Of a stretch of 64,000 bases of DNA, positions 46,947 to 59,726 are shown piece after piece (positions within the stretch are counted from its first letter, which is position 1; every line of letters starts with the position of its first letter). A program made the position numbers and the translations under genes. Below the pieces are notes generated by a model, which was given only the letters and a program-made list of their open reading frames with translations, did no database searches and was not told where the DNA came from. Origin of the DNA: Dryas octopetala (taxonomy: Eukaryota; Streptophyta; Magnoliopsida; Rosales; Rosaceae). The stretch covers positions 17,158,910 through 17,222,909 of the forward strand of contig OY992839.1 of NCBI GenBank assembly GCA_963921425.1, in the 5' to 3' direction.

Positions 46947-46958
46947 TATAAATATATC
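46947..46958 (+). promoter_or_regulatory. TATA box of G LTR 1
   Basis: TATAAATATATC; identical sites at 51365-51376 (LTR 2) and 55783-55794 (LTR 3). Confidence 0.7.
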
Positions 46959-48205
46959 TTTATAGCTCAAAGAGAGGGATCTTCTCTCTAAAATTTCAGA
47001 AACCTTAGCCTAGTCTCTCTCTCTTTCTTGCCGCACAACCTAGCCTCCTTTCTCTCTCTTTCTTTTCTCACGCACCCTAGGAACCCTAGCAGCCCCCATT
47101 ATTTCTCTTCCCTTGCCGCAGCCACCATCATCTCTCTTTCTTTATTTTTCTGCTGAACCGAAGGAGGAGGAAGGAGTCAAGCCGCTGCCAACTTGTGCCG
47201 CCGCCGCTGCTGCCACCTTGTGCCGCCGCTGCTGCCACCTTGTGCCGCCGCCGCTGCCACCTTAGTGATGTTTTCTTTGTTTTTCTTTTGGAATTCTAGT
47301 TTTTAATTGTTTTGTTTAATTAGTTTGCTTTTCAACATGGATTGGGAATTTATTTATATTATTCTGATTTTCTTTTCTATTTTAATTATGTAGGTTTATT
47401 TATTCTATCTTGCATGTTAGTTGTAGGTTGATTAATGGATTTGCATGCTTTAACAAATCGTTTATCCGTCTCTTGGTCTGTTAGTTTGATGTTTGCACGT
47501 ATTAAATTTCCACTATCTATTAAAACCCCCGTCACTAGTTGTTTGCATCCTTTGACTGGCCACCTTAGGGTAATTGCATCTAGTTTATCTGTTAGGTTTA
47601 GCTGTGAAATAGTCAAAGACACTAAACCACAAGTAACAAGGGAATAAGGGATTATTCTTGGTAGTGGGGTTGGGCGACCTCTATAAGGAAATAGTCAAAG
47701 CTTATATGTTGTGCATGTTTGACGTTCTCATAAAACTTAATGACTCCTGCATGGGTAACAGCTGCCTTAGCTTGAACTAGGGAACATGTAGGTTAACTGG
47801 CTAAGGAAGGCCCAAGAAGCTCTTAGTTTATGCATTAGGAGAACAATGGCGAGAAAGTAACTAGCCAAACCTTTTTAGCTGTCAAACTTTAATATGTTGT
47901 GTTCAAATTAACTGTCATTAGCCTTGGATGGTTATTGCATGCTTATCTGATTTGAAACCGAAAACTTAACATTGCAAGATAGAATAAAGTGTGTGTGCGT
48001 GTGGTGATGTGTGCGTGTGTTTCCATCTTCCAAAACCCCCCATTTAGTTATTCTAGTGATTAATTGCATTGATTTGTTGTGTATTAACCATTCCCTGTGG
48101 GATCGACCTCGTGCTTGTACGCTTTGCTACTGATGCGATTCGTGCACTTGCGAGTAAACTTAGAATGAGATAATTGTTTATTTTGTTCTAAGAAAACATT
48201 CAACA

Positions 48206-49660
48206 AGTTTTTGGCGCCGTTGCCGGGGAATGGTGTCTAATATCAATGAATTGATTTGATTAGTCATTAGAATTAGGATATATCAGTTAGATTTGTTTTT
48301 GGTTAGTTTTTAGTTCAAATAAATGTCATGACTTTGCGGGCATATTCTCTACTGATTTGGTGTTTGCTTTTGTAGATGCCGAGAGCAACAATGGGAGAAC
48401 GAGAAAGAGAAGACGCAAGTAGAGGGATGGCAATGTCAGGCTGAAAGACAGTAAACCAAGCGCTGATTGGGAGGCAACCCAAGCTTTTTCAAGAATCCAA
48501 GAGATCAATATAGACCAAGGAGGCCGCGCCTACACTTGGAGTGTCCAACTTGCATCCGCAAGTAAACAATTCCTCTATTCTTGCTTCATTTGACCATCTT
48601 ATTTCATTTGTGTGTTTATTTGGTTGCAATTTCCCTATTGCTTATTTTGAGCATTCATGCATTTAATTTGTATACATTGAGGGCAATGTATCATTTAAGT
48701 TTGGGGGGAAAGCAATGGTGTCGTAGCTTGTTTATTAGGTTTTTTGTTTTTAAATTTTGAAAAAAAAAATTTCGTTTTCGCTTTAGAGGTCCGGTCCTCT
48801 AGGGCATTTAAAAAAAAAAAAAAAAAAAAAGGGTTTTCTTTCTTTTGTTTTTAAACTTAGGGAGTCAAATCCCACATCAAAATGCAATTTTCTAAAATTC
48901 ATTCCACCCTAATGATGGAATTGAATCTTTAGAACCTTGTTGCAACATTGTTTTTAAAGTTATTTGAGTCTTTTGTGTGTTTTGGTTAGTTTTTGAGTCC
49001 CCAACAAGTTGATTGATTGTTTATGACTTTTGAGAAGCATGTTTAGCATTGTGTGTATGATATGTATTCTTCTTTTTCTAATATTGTTCCATAACCTATT
49101 TTATGATTCTATGTGATTGGGCCTTATTTTCATGAACTTGAGTTGTGATTTGCTTGATTTAGTGATTCATATGCATCTTAGAGTAGACTTATGTGACCTA
49201 TGTGAAGTTTTGAGCCTTGTCCTTCATTTCGCGAGTGTTGTACATGACTCTATTCTTTTCTCGTTATTTAAGTCGTTGTATGATCTCATTGTTTTTGATC
49301 AAATGCTTGAAATGTATATATTTTTGAATCAATGAACTAGAACTTCTTTCTTATTCTAGGCAAAACATGTTTATAACTACATGAATCTTAGAAGATGATT
49401 TTAGGCCATGTTTGTTTTACCTATAGCCTAAAAAGCCAACCCTTATGTGTTTTATCCCTAGTTAGCCCTTTTGAGCCTTATAGCTTTTTCTTTGTTTACC
49501 CATACTATATACCCAAACCCTAAGTTTGGGGGTGCTATACCCCTTTACCCCTTTTACCCTATTATGGTATTGCAATGTGTTTTATTGATTGAGGTGGAAA
49601 AGAAATGAAAATGCATAGCTTATACAAAAAAATGTGCTGAGATTGTATGTACACCGTGCC

Positions 49661-49694
<34 letters not shown>

Positions 49695-50421
49695 GTTGGG
49701 ACGGTTTCAAAAGAAGAATTAAGTAAAAGAGTTCAAATCGAGCTATGATGTGCAAAGAAGCAATGTATGCCTCAGAATGTTCTATTGTTCTTGCAATTCC
49801 ATAGTTTATAGCCCTTTGTTTATCCCTTCCATTTCAATATCATACCTTACCCTAAGCCTTCATTATAACCCTTATGAAGCCCTAATTGATTTTAAGAGAA
49901 GTGCAGTTCTTAATGTGGAGTCTAGGATGGAAGGAAGCTTATGGTTATTGATTTTATTTCAAGTGTTTTGATTTTTCCTTCCTTGAGATCTTGTTTCCTT
50001 TCAAATGTGCCTATCCTTCATGACAATATGTGAGCTATTTTTCTTTGATTACATAAATTCTCTCACATATCCTTTGAGTGCACAATTCAACCCAATTCTT
50101 GAGTGCTTTATTGTTGAGGGTATGCCTTGGTGAGAATTGGAGTTGAATCTATTTTGTATATGTTGATTTATTTCTTGCTTGTCCAACACTTGGGTTATGA
50201 AGAGAATGACCTATATGCACAATGGAGGAGTAAGGTATGTTATTTGAAGCAGTATTAGAATTTGAAGAATAAATGTTATATACGTCTTGCTCTACTATGT
50301 TATTGTTGGTCATTCTCATGATGTCAGTTGTTGGGAAAGTTAGTTAGTTTGTTTTTGAGTCTTTGAGTCTTTTTCTTTATTTTCTTTGCTCGAGGACTAG
50401 CAAAGTCTAAGTTTGGGGGTG
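48206..50421 (+). other. Internal region 1 of element G
   Basis: Primer site 48212-48228 (exact tRNA-Asp match); D-like leader; at about 48375 an abrupt join to the 3' end of a D-type gag-pro frame, keeping its last 14 codons and stop (AESNNGRTRKRRRK, stop at 48419-48421). Then TTGGG/CCCAA (48467-48471, 48478-48482); TACATTG-AGGG-CAATGTA (48673-48690) and AAGTTTGGGGGG (48697-48708); CCCAAAC/GTTTGGG (49512-49518, 49524-49530); CCGTGCCCA/TGGGACGG (49654-49662, 49697-49704) around about 31 A residues; polypurine tract 50409-50421. No protein-coding capacity beyond the remnant. Confidence 0.88.
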
Positions 50422-52623
50422 TGATGAGTGTTCATTTTACGCTATTTTATGATACTAACTCCCTAACTTAGAGTGTCAGAACTCGATACTTTTGTGTCTA
50501 TTGTCTTGTTTTTGTGTTTTTAGGTTAAATGAAGCAATGATGGAGAAAGAAGCTAAATGAGGCTATTTTGAGCTAAAAATGGAAAAAAATGGGAAAAAGA
50601 ATCTTGCGGAAATCTGCTAGAAGGATCTGGAATCTGGAAGGAATCTTTGAAGAATCTCAGACAGAATCTTTTAGGGAATCTTTTTGGTCAAGGTTGACTT
50701 TTGGTCAAAGTCAAAGGTCAAAGGTCAAAGGTCAAAGTCAATGGTCAACCGTGCCACATCATCACATGACATGGACTACACATGCAGCCCATGCACTATG
50801 GGCCATGCGCAAAGGACCAAGGCCATGCGCCTATTGCAAGCCCAATTGGAGGAAGCCCAAGTTGTGCCATTCCAAGGTCCAAGAGCCCAAGTCATACAGC
50901 CATGCGCAAGCCATGCATCCCTAAAGTCCATCACGCCACTTGCTTGTTGCAGCCAGCCCATGTTCTTTTAAAGGAAACCCTAGCCCATCACGCCTACAAA
51001 GAGAAAGCCCAAGGAATCCTAGCTGAAAAAGAAGTCAAAACCCTGGAAAATAGAGCACCAATTTCGACAGCAATTCTGTAATTCTCCAGAACGAATCAGG
51101 TAGCATTCCATATATGGTTGGAAAGATACGGATGTTAGCTTCGCAGGGAATTTTACGGATTTCGATTCCGAGTTTTCTAGCTCAAGATATGGTCATTTTA
51201 GTGGAGGTAGCGCAGCAGTTCCGCGAGCTGAAAACGGAGTTACGCCCAAAAGAGCCCAAATCAGCCCAAGGCCCATGTTTGGCCGAAAATTATAAGTCTT
51301 GGTGTGCAAGGAATGCACTTATCCCACATTGAAGAGAAAGAGAAATCTCAGCCCCACTCTCCTCTATAAATATATCTTTATAGCTCAAAGAGAGGGATCT
51401 TCTCTCTAAAATTTCAGAAACCTTAGCCTAGTCTCTCTCTCTTTCTTGCCGCACAACCTAGCCTCCTTTCTCTCTCTTTCTTTTCTCACGCACCCTAGGA
51501 ACCCTAGCAGCCCCCATTATTTCTCTTCCCTTGCCGCAGCCACCATCATCTCTCTTTCTTTATTTTTCTGCTGAACCGAAGGAGGAGGAAGGAGTCAAGC
51601 CGCTGCCAACTTGTGCCGCCGCCGCTGCTGCCACCTTGTGCCGCCGCTGCTGCCACCTTGTGCCGCCGCCGCTGCCACCTTAGTGATGTTTTCTTTGTTT
51701 TTCTTTTGGAATTCTAGTTTTTAATTGTTTTGTTTAATTAGTTTGCTTTTCAACATGGATTGGGAATTTATTTATATTATTCTGATTTTCTTTTCTATTT
51801 TAATTATGTAGGTTTATTTATTCTATCTTGCATGTTAGTTGTAGGTTGATTAATGGATTTGCATGCTTTAACAAATCGTTTATCCGTCTCTTGGTCTGTT
51901 AGTTTGATGTTTGCACGTATTAAATTTCCACTATCTATTAAAACCCCCGTCACTAGTTGTTTGCATCCTTTGACTGGCCACCTTAGGGTAATTGCATCTA
52001 GTTTATCTGTTAGGTTTAGCTGTGAAATAGTCAAAGACACTAAACCACAAGTAACAAGGGAATAAGGGATTATTCTTGGTAGTGGGGTTGGGCGACCTCT
52101 ATAAGGAAATAGTCAAAGCTTATATGTTGTGCATGTTTGACGTTCTCATAAAACTTAATGACTCCTGCATGGGTAACAGCTGCCTTAGCTTGAACTAGGG
52201 AACATGTAGGTTAACTGGCTAAGGAAGGCCCAAGAAGCTCTTAGTTTATGCATTAGGAGAACAATGGCGAGAAAGTAACTAGCCAAACCTTTTTAGCTGT
52301 CAAACTTTAATATGTTGTGTTCAAATTAACTGTCATTAGCCTTGGATGGTTATTGCATGCTTATCTGATTTGAAACCGAAAACTTAACATTGCAAGATAG
52401 AATAAAGTGTGTGTGCGTGTGGTGATGTGTGCGTGTGTTTCCATCTTCCAAAACCCCCCATTTAGTTATTCTAGTGATTAATTGCATTGATTTGTTGTGT
52501 ATTAACCATTCCCTGTGGGATCGACCTCGTGCTTGTACGCTTTGCTACTGATGCGATTCGTGCACTTGCGAGTAAACTTAGAATGAGATAATTGTTTATT
52601 TTGTTCTAAGAAAACATTCAACA
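50422..52623 (+). repeat. LTR 2 (middle) of element G
   Basis: Shared by both units. At 51100 it carries the base of LTR 3 (G), while at 51113 and 51270 it carries the bases of LTR 1 (T and G). Confidence 0.95.
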
Positions 52624-54078
52624 AGTTTTTGGCGCCGTTGCCGGGGAATGGTGTCTAATATCAATGAATTGATTTGATTAGTCATTAGAATTAGGATATA
52701 TCAGTTAGATTTGTTTTTGGTTAGTTTTTAGTTCAAATAAATGTCATGACTTTGCGGGCATATTCTCTACTGATTTGGTGTTTGCTTTTGTAGATGCCGA
52801 GAGCAACAATGGGAGAACGAGAAAGAGAAGACGCAAGTAGAGGGATGGCAATGTCAGGCTGAAAGACAGTAAACCAAGCGCTGATTGGGAGGCAACCCAA
52901 GCTTTTTCAAGAATCCAAGAGATCAATATAGACCAAGGAGGCCGCGCCTACACTTGGAGTGTCCAACTTGCATCCGCAAGTAAACAATTCCTCTATTCTT
53001 GCTTCATTTGACCATCTTATTTCATTTGTGTGTTTATTTGGTTGCAATTTCCCTATTGCTTATTTTGAGCATTCATGCATTTAATTTGTATACATTGAGG
53101 GCAATGTATCATTTAAGTTTGGGGGGAAAGCAATGGTGTCGTAGCTTGTTTATTAGGTTTTTTGTTTTTAAATTTTGAAAAAAAAAATTTCGTTTTCGCT
53201 TTAGAGGTCCGGTCCTCTAGGGCATTTAAAAAAAAAAAAAAAAAAAAAGGGTTTTCTTTCTTTTGTTTTTAAACTTAGGGAGTCAAATCCCACATCAAAA
53301 TGCAATTTTCTAAAATTCATTCCACCCTAATGATGGAATTGAATCTTTAGAACCTTGTTGCAACATTGTTTTTAAAGTTATTTGAGTCTTTTGTGTGTTT
53401 TGGTTAGTTTTTGAGTCCCCAACAAGTTGATTGATTGTTTATGACTTTTGAGAAGCATGTTTAGCATTGTGTGTATGATATGTATTCTTCTTTTTCTAAT
53501 ATTGTTCCATAACCTATTTTATGATTCTATGTGATTGGGCCTTATTTTCATGAACTTGAGTTGTGATTTGCTTGATTTAGTGATTCATATGCATCTTAGA
53601 GTAGACTTATGTGACCTATGTGAAGTTTTGAGCCTTGTCCTTCATTTCGCGAGTGTTGTACATGACTCTATTCTTTTCTCGTTATTTAAGTCGTTGTATG
53701 ATCTCATTGTTTTTGATCAAATGCTTGAAATGTATATATTTTTGAATCAATGAACTAGAACTTCTTTCTTATTCTAGGCAAAACATGTTTATAACTACAT
53801 GAATCTTAGAAGATGATTTTAGGCCATGTTTGTTTTACCTATAGCCTAAAAAGCCAACCCTTATGTGTTTTATCCCTAGTTAGCCCTTTTGAGCCTTATA
53901 GCTTTTTCTTTGTTTACCCATACTATATACCCAAACCCTAAGTTTGGGGGTGCTATACCCCTTTACCCCTTTTACCCTATTATGGTATTGCAATGTGTTT
54001 TATTGATTGAGGTGGAAAAGAAATGAAAATGCATAGCTTATACAAAAAAATGTGCTGAGATTGTATGTACACCGTGCC

Positions 54079-54112
<34 letters not shown>

Positions 54113-54839
54113 GTTGGGACGGTTTCAAAAGAAGAATTAAGTAAAAGAGTTCAAATCGAGCTATGATGTGCAAAGAAGCAATGTATGCCTCAGAATGTTC
54201 TATTGTTCTTGCAATTCCATAGTTTATAGCCCTTTGTTTATCCCTTCCATTTCAATATCATACCTTACCCTAAGCCTTCATTATAACCCTTATGAAGCCC
54301 TAATTGATTTTAAGAGAAGTGCAGTTCTTAATGTGGAGTCTAGGATGGAAGGAAGCTTATGGTTATTGATTTTATTTCAAGTGTTTTGATTTTTCCTTCC
54401 TTGAGATCTTGTTTCCTTTCAAATGTGCCTATCCTTCATGACAATATGTGAGCTATTTTTCTTTGATTACATAAATTCTCTCACATATCCTTTGAGTGCA
54501 CAATTCAACCCAATTCTTGAGTGCTTTATTGTTGAGGGTATGCCTTGGTGAGAATTGGAGTTGAATCTATTTTGTATATGTTGATTTATTTCTTGCTTGT
54601 CCAACACTTGGGTTATGAAGAGAATGACCTATATGCACAATGGAGGAGTAAGGTATGTTATTTGAAGCAGTATTAGAATTTGAAGAATAAATGTTATATA
54701 CGTCTTGCTCTACTATGTTATTGTTGGTCATTCTCATGATGTCAGTTGTTGGGAAAGTTAGTTAGTTTGTTTTTGAGTCTTTGAGTCTTTTTCTTTATTT
54801 TCTTTGCTCGAGGACTAGCAAAGTCTAAGTTTGGGGGTG
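52624..54839 (+). other. Internal region 2 of element G
   Basis: Appears identical to internal region 1, including homopolymer lengths. Primer site 52630-52646, polypurine tract 54827-54839, hairpins offset by 4,418 bp. Confidence 0.9.
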
Positions 54840-57041
54840 TGATGAGTGTTCATTTTACGCTATTTTATGATACTAACTCCCTAACTTAGAGTGTCAGAAC
54901 TCGATACTTTTGTGTCTATTGTCTTGTTTTTGTGTTTTTAGGTTAAATGAAGCAATGATGGAGAAAGAAGCTAAATGAGGCTATTTTGAGCTAAAAATGG
55001 AAAAAAATGGGAAAAAGAATCTTGCGGAAATCTGCTAGAAGGATCTGGAATCTGGAAGGAATCTTTGAAGAATCTCAGACAGAATCTTTTAGGGAATCTT
55101 TTTGGTCAAGGTTGACTTTTGGTCAAAGTCAAAGGTCAAAGGTCAAAGGTCAAAGTCAATGGTCAACCGTGCCACATCATCACATGACATGGACTACACA
55201 TGCAGCCCATGCACTATGGGCCATGCGCAAAGGACCAAGGCCATGCGCCTATTGCAAGCCCAATTGGAGGAAGCCCAAGTTGTGCCATTCCAAGGTCCAA
55301 GAGCCCAAGTCATACAGCCATGCGCAAGCCATGCATCCCTAAAGTCCATCACGCCACTTGCTTGTTGCAGCCAGCCCATGTTCTTTTAAAGGAAACCCTA
55401 GCCCATCACGCCTACAAAGAGAAAGCCCAAGGAATCCTAGCTGAAAAAGAAGTCAAAACCCTGGAAAATAGAGCACCAATTTCGACAGCAATTCTGTAAT
55501 TCTCCAGAACGAATCAGGTAGCATTCCATACATGGTTGGAAAGATACGGATGTTAGCTTCGCAGGGAATTTTACGGATTTCGATTCCGAGTTTTCTAGCT
55601 CAAGATATGGTCATTTTAGTGGAGGTAGCGCAGCAGTTCCGCGAGCTGAAAACGGAGTTACGCCCAAAAGAGCCCAAATCAGCCCAAAGCCCATGTTTGG
55701 CCGAAAATTATAAGTCTTGGTGTGCAAGGAATGCACTTATCCCACATTGAAGAGAAAGAGAAATCTCAGCCCCACTCTCCTCTATAAATATATCTTTATA
55801 GCTCAAAGAGAGGGATCTTCTCTCTAAAATTTCAGAAACCTTAGCCTAGTCTCTCTCTCTTTCTTGCCGCACAACCTAGCCTCCTTTCTCTCTCTTTCTT
55901 TTCTCACGCACCCTAGGAACCCTAGCAGCCCCCATTATTTCTCTTCCCTTGCCGCAGCCACCATCATCTCTCTTTCTTTATTTTTCTGCTGAACCGAAGG
56001 AGGAGGAAGGAGTCAAGCCGCTGCCAACTTGTGCCGCCGCCGCTGCTGCCACCTTGTGCCGCCGCTGCTGCCACCTTGTGCCGCCGCCGCTGCCACCTTA
56101 GTGATGTTTTCTTTGTTTTTCTTTTGGAATTCTAGTTTTTAATTGTTTTGTTTAATTAGTTTGCTTTTCAACATGGATTGGGAATTTATTTATATTATTC
56201 TGATTTTCTTTTCTATTTTAATTATGTAGGTTTATTTATTCTATCTTGCATGTTAGTTGTAGGTTGATTAATGGATTTGCATGCTTTAACAAATCGTTTA
56301 TCCGTCTCTTGGTCTGTTAGTTTGATGTTTGCACGTATTAAATTTCCACTATCTATTAAAACCCCCGTCACTAGTTGTTTGCATCCTTTGACTGGCCACC
56401 TTAGGGTAATTGCATCTAGTTTATCTGTTAGGTTTAGCTGTGAAATAGTCAAAGACACTAAACCACAAGTAACAAGGGAATAAGGGATTATTCTTGGTAG
56501 TGGGGTTGGGCGACCTCTATAAGGAAATAGTCAAAGCTTATATGTTGTGCATGTTTGACGTTCTCATAAAACTTAATGACTCCTGCATGGGTAACAGCTG
56601 CCTTAGCTTGAACTAGGGAACATGTAGGTTAACTGGCTAAGGAAGGCCCAAGAAGCTCTTAGTTTATGCATTAGGAGAACAATGGCGAGAAAGTAACTAG
56701 CCAAACCTTTTTAGCTGTCAAACTTTAATATGTTGTGTTCAAATTAACTGTCATTAGCCTTGGATGGTTATTGCATGCTTATCTGATTTGAAACCGAAAA
56801 CTTAACATTGCAAGATAGAATAAAGTGTGTGTGCGTGTGGTGATGTGTGCGTGTGTTTCCATCTTCCAAAACCCCCCATTTAGTTATTCTAGTGATTAAT
56901 TGCATTGATTTGTTGTGTATTAACCATTCCCTGTGGGATCGACCTCGTGCTTGTACGCTTTGCTACTGATGCGATTCGTGCACTTGCGAGTAAACTTAGA
57001 ATGAGATAATTGTTTATTTTGTTCTAAGAAAACATTCAACA
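54840..57041 (+). repeat. LTR 3 of element G
   Basis: Ends AAAACATTCAACA at 57041, followed by the TTCAA duplication. Private changes at 55531 (C for T) and 55688 (A for G); element A's homologous segment supports T and G as the older states. Confidence 0.95.
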
Positions 57042-57374
57042 TTCAAGGATTAACTTCTGAACCTATTGAACCAGATTTTGTGTTACGAACAAATGAAAAC
57101 GTCATTTCAGTGCATACTCAGTCCAATTTCATCTTAATTGCTCCAAAACTTGCCCATTTGGCAAGAAAGACGTGGGAAAACACTTTCTCATATTAGGATT
57201 AATGTTCTAGACCTATTGAACCACATTTGGTGTTAAAAACGCACGAAAACGACATTTCAGAGCATATTTGGTCCAATTACGTATGAATTGCTCCAAAACG
57301 TGCTTATTTGAAAGACATGGGGATGCACTTTCTCATGTTAGGATTAGCGTTCTAGACCTATTGAAACACATTTG
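57042..57374 (+). repeat. ~150-bp tandem satellite, right block
   Basis: It begins with the second TTCAA copy (57042-57046) and completes the monomer interrupted at 46003 (total about 148 bp). Further monomers start at 57057 and 57207; one at 57352 is cut by element I. Same motifs as the left block. Confidence 0.9.
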
Positions 57375-59615
57375 TGTTGAGTGCTCATTTTACACTACTT
57401 TATGATACTAACCCCCTAATTCAGAGTGCAAGAACTCGATATTTTGTGTGTTGTTAGTTTGTTTTTGTTTTTATAGAATAAAATGAGCAAAGAAGAGAAA
57501 AGGAGCCAAAAGGATCATTTTTAGCTATTTCCTAGTCAAACTGGGAAAACGAGAGAAATCCTGGTCAAACCAGGAAAAAGGCCGAAATCCTAGTCGAATG
57601 AGGATTCCTAGTCACACTAGGAAACATCAAGTCCAGAACCATCATTGCGGAGCCAGAAATGAGAAATCCTGATTGGAACAGGAAATCCTGGTTGAACTAG
57701 GAAACCTAACCCAACTAGGGAAAGGAGTCCTAATGACACTAGGAGACCTCAGGGGCAATATGGTCATTACGAGAAGTCAAAATGGATAAGGAATCCTTCA
57801 TTTACAAGAAATCCTAGTCACACTAGGAAATGTTGGTCAAAGTCAACTCTACAAAATCAAGGTTCCAGAAGCTTCTAGAAGGTGGTGGACATCCATGGGA
57901 ATAAATGGAGGGAAGAAATGAATTCGAATTCAAATGGAAATGAGGGACAAAATGGGAAGTCAAAGTGAATGGTCAAGGGTCAACTATGAAAGGTCAACAA
58001 GTCAAATGGGCCATGGGCCTATACAATGCCGAATTCTGAAGGAGCCATGCATGCATGCACCAGCCCAAGAGGAAGTCCATGCGCCAGCCCAAGCCTATCA
58101 GCCATGCACAAAACCCTAGGGGGCTGGTGTGTGTCACTTAAGCCCAAGCTAAAGCCCTTGCCGCAAGCCCAATACCTCTCCTAACCCTAGCTGCTGCCGC
58201 ACCCTCTCTTCTCCTTGCCTCCCAAGGATTTCTCCCCTACTGATCTCTATAAATACATATCTTCAATTCAGAAAGAGGGGGCTGAAGTTTTGTCTCTTCT
58301 CTTTTATTTTTCAGAAACCCTAGTTAGCTTCTTTTCTTCTTTTTTTTGCCGCACACCCTTGCAGCCACCTTCTCTCTTGTTCTTCTTGTGCCGCAGCCAC
58401 CATCTCCCCTTTTCTCTTTATTCTTCTTCTTTTCTTTTGTGGCCGAACCTAGCAACCACCTTCATTTGTGTTTTCTTTTATGTTGTGCTGAATTGAAGAC
58501 GGAGGATCAAGTGAAGCCGCAGCCACCACCATCGAGTTGCGCCACCTAGCAGCAGCTCACTCCAGCAGCCACGCCTTCACCATCTTGCTGCAACCTTGCC
58601 GAGCACCTCAGCCTCCTTGCCGTGGAGCCCAACGCCGGGCAGCAGCCCATCACGCCACCACCGTGCAGCCGCCCCTCCACCCCATCATTCGTGGCTTGAT
58701 TTCTTCTTCCCTTTCTTTAGTTTAATTGTTAATTATGCATCATTTAACTATGGTTTTAATTATGTGTAGCTGAATATTGGGCTAGGGCTAGGATGAAGCC
58801 CTAGCATTGCTGTTTACTTTCACTATGGATTATTAATATTTTGATTGTTTATATGTTGACAAATCTTGGATCTCTGTTTAAATTGACTCTATTTGTTCTG
58901 CATCTTTGACTGATCACCTTAGGTTGCATGCATCTAGATTTATGTTGTGAAACTAAACAAGCTCGAAAAGGATGATAGTTTCAATAGGCAACAAGTTGGT
59001 ATCCTAAGATAATATTCATGAGAAAAGAGATCATAGAGGACATAGGGTACATTAATTTGGAGCTATGCGCTATGTGTTTGTCACTCTCACAGATCGTAAC
59101 GACTCTTGCATGGGTAACAGCTGCCTTAGCTTAGAACTAGGGAACATGCAAGTTAACTGGCTAAGGAAGGCCCAAGAAGCTCTTAGTTTATGCACAGTAA
59201 GGGGAGTAATTGCTAAAAGTGACTAGCCAAACCTTTTAGTAGATGAAATTTGTCAACCTGTTTACTTATTGATTGTTAATACCCATAGTGAAGTGAATGG
59301 TATGCTAGTGGTGGATTCTGACCCCTAGTGTTCTTTATTATTGTTTTACCCGAAATCTTTCAGTTGTCATTTTAAAGTTTGTTATTTCCCTGTTCGTTTA
59401 GTTAGCCTTAAAAACCAATCAAAACCCCCCATTTGCGTGTGTGAGTTAGAGTTGAGTTAATTGAATTTAATCGAGTTAGTAATCGTACACTAGTACAATT
59501 CCCTGTGGGATCGACCTTGTATTTGTAAACTTTGCAACTTAGCGATTCGTGCACTTGCGAGTTAACCTAAAGCTCAGAAAAGGTTATTTAATTTGCTCTA
59601 GGAAAACATACAACA
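57375..59615 (+). repeat. 5' LTR of element I (2,241 bp)
   Basis: TGTTGAGTGCTCATTTTAC start, ACATACAACA end. Dyads CCTGGTCAAACCAGG (57560-57574) and CCTAGTCACACTAGG (57607-57621); TTGAC/GTCAA motifs at 57834-57845 and 57971-58009; TATAAATA at 58248-58255. Confidence 0.93.
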
Positions 59616-59621
59616 AGTTTT

Positions 59622-59638
59622 TGGCGCCGTTGCTGGGG
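59622..59638 (+). other. Primer-binding site of element I, one mismatch
   Basis: TGGCGCCGTTGCTGGGG: 16 of 17 match tRNA-Asp; the C-to-T change fits methylated-cytosine decay. Confidence 0.85.
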
Positions 59639-59726
59639 AATTGTTATTTGTGTTGATTGCTAGTTTAATTAACTTTAGTTAAGTCATTTTAGTTAGGTTT
59701 TATTTTTTGTTTTTATTTTTGGTTCT

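Larger units (their letters stand above)
46004..48205 (+). repeat. LTR 1 of element G
   Basis: TGATGAGTGTTCATTTTACG start, AAAACATTCAACA end. TATAAATATATC at 46947-46958. A cluster of GGTCAA/TTGAC motifs lies at 46267-46331, and a GCC-rich run (CCGCCGCCGCTGC type) near 47180-47262 in the predicted transcribed leader. Confidence 0.95.
46004..57041 (+). mobile_element. Element G: non-coding LTR retrotransposon in tandem (3 LTRs, 2 internals)
   Basis: LTR 46004-48205, internal 48206-50421, LTR 50422-52623, internal 52624-54839, LTR 54840-57041. The period is exactly 4,418 bp; each LTR is 2,202 bp and each internal 2,216 bp. One TTCAA duplication flanks the whole, so it was one insertion later duplicated. 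By eye the LTRs differ at three sites only (46682/51100/55518, 46695/51113/55531, 46852/51270/55688) and I noted no difference between the internals. Primer site and polypurine tract are intact, but there is no gag, protease or pol. Its internals derive from a D-type element. Confidence 0.95.
57375..59726 (+). mobile_element. Element I: A-family retrotransposon, 5' LTR and leader only
   Basis: It inserted in the satellite (candidate pentamer ATTTG, 57370-57374). 5' LTR, primer site and 88 bp of leader identical in kind to A and C, then cut by J at 59727 just before gag. The coding region lies beyond J and the gap, or is lost. Confidence 0.9.
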
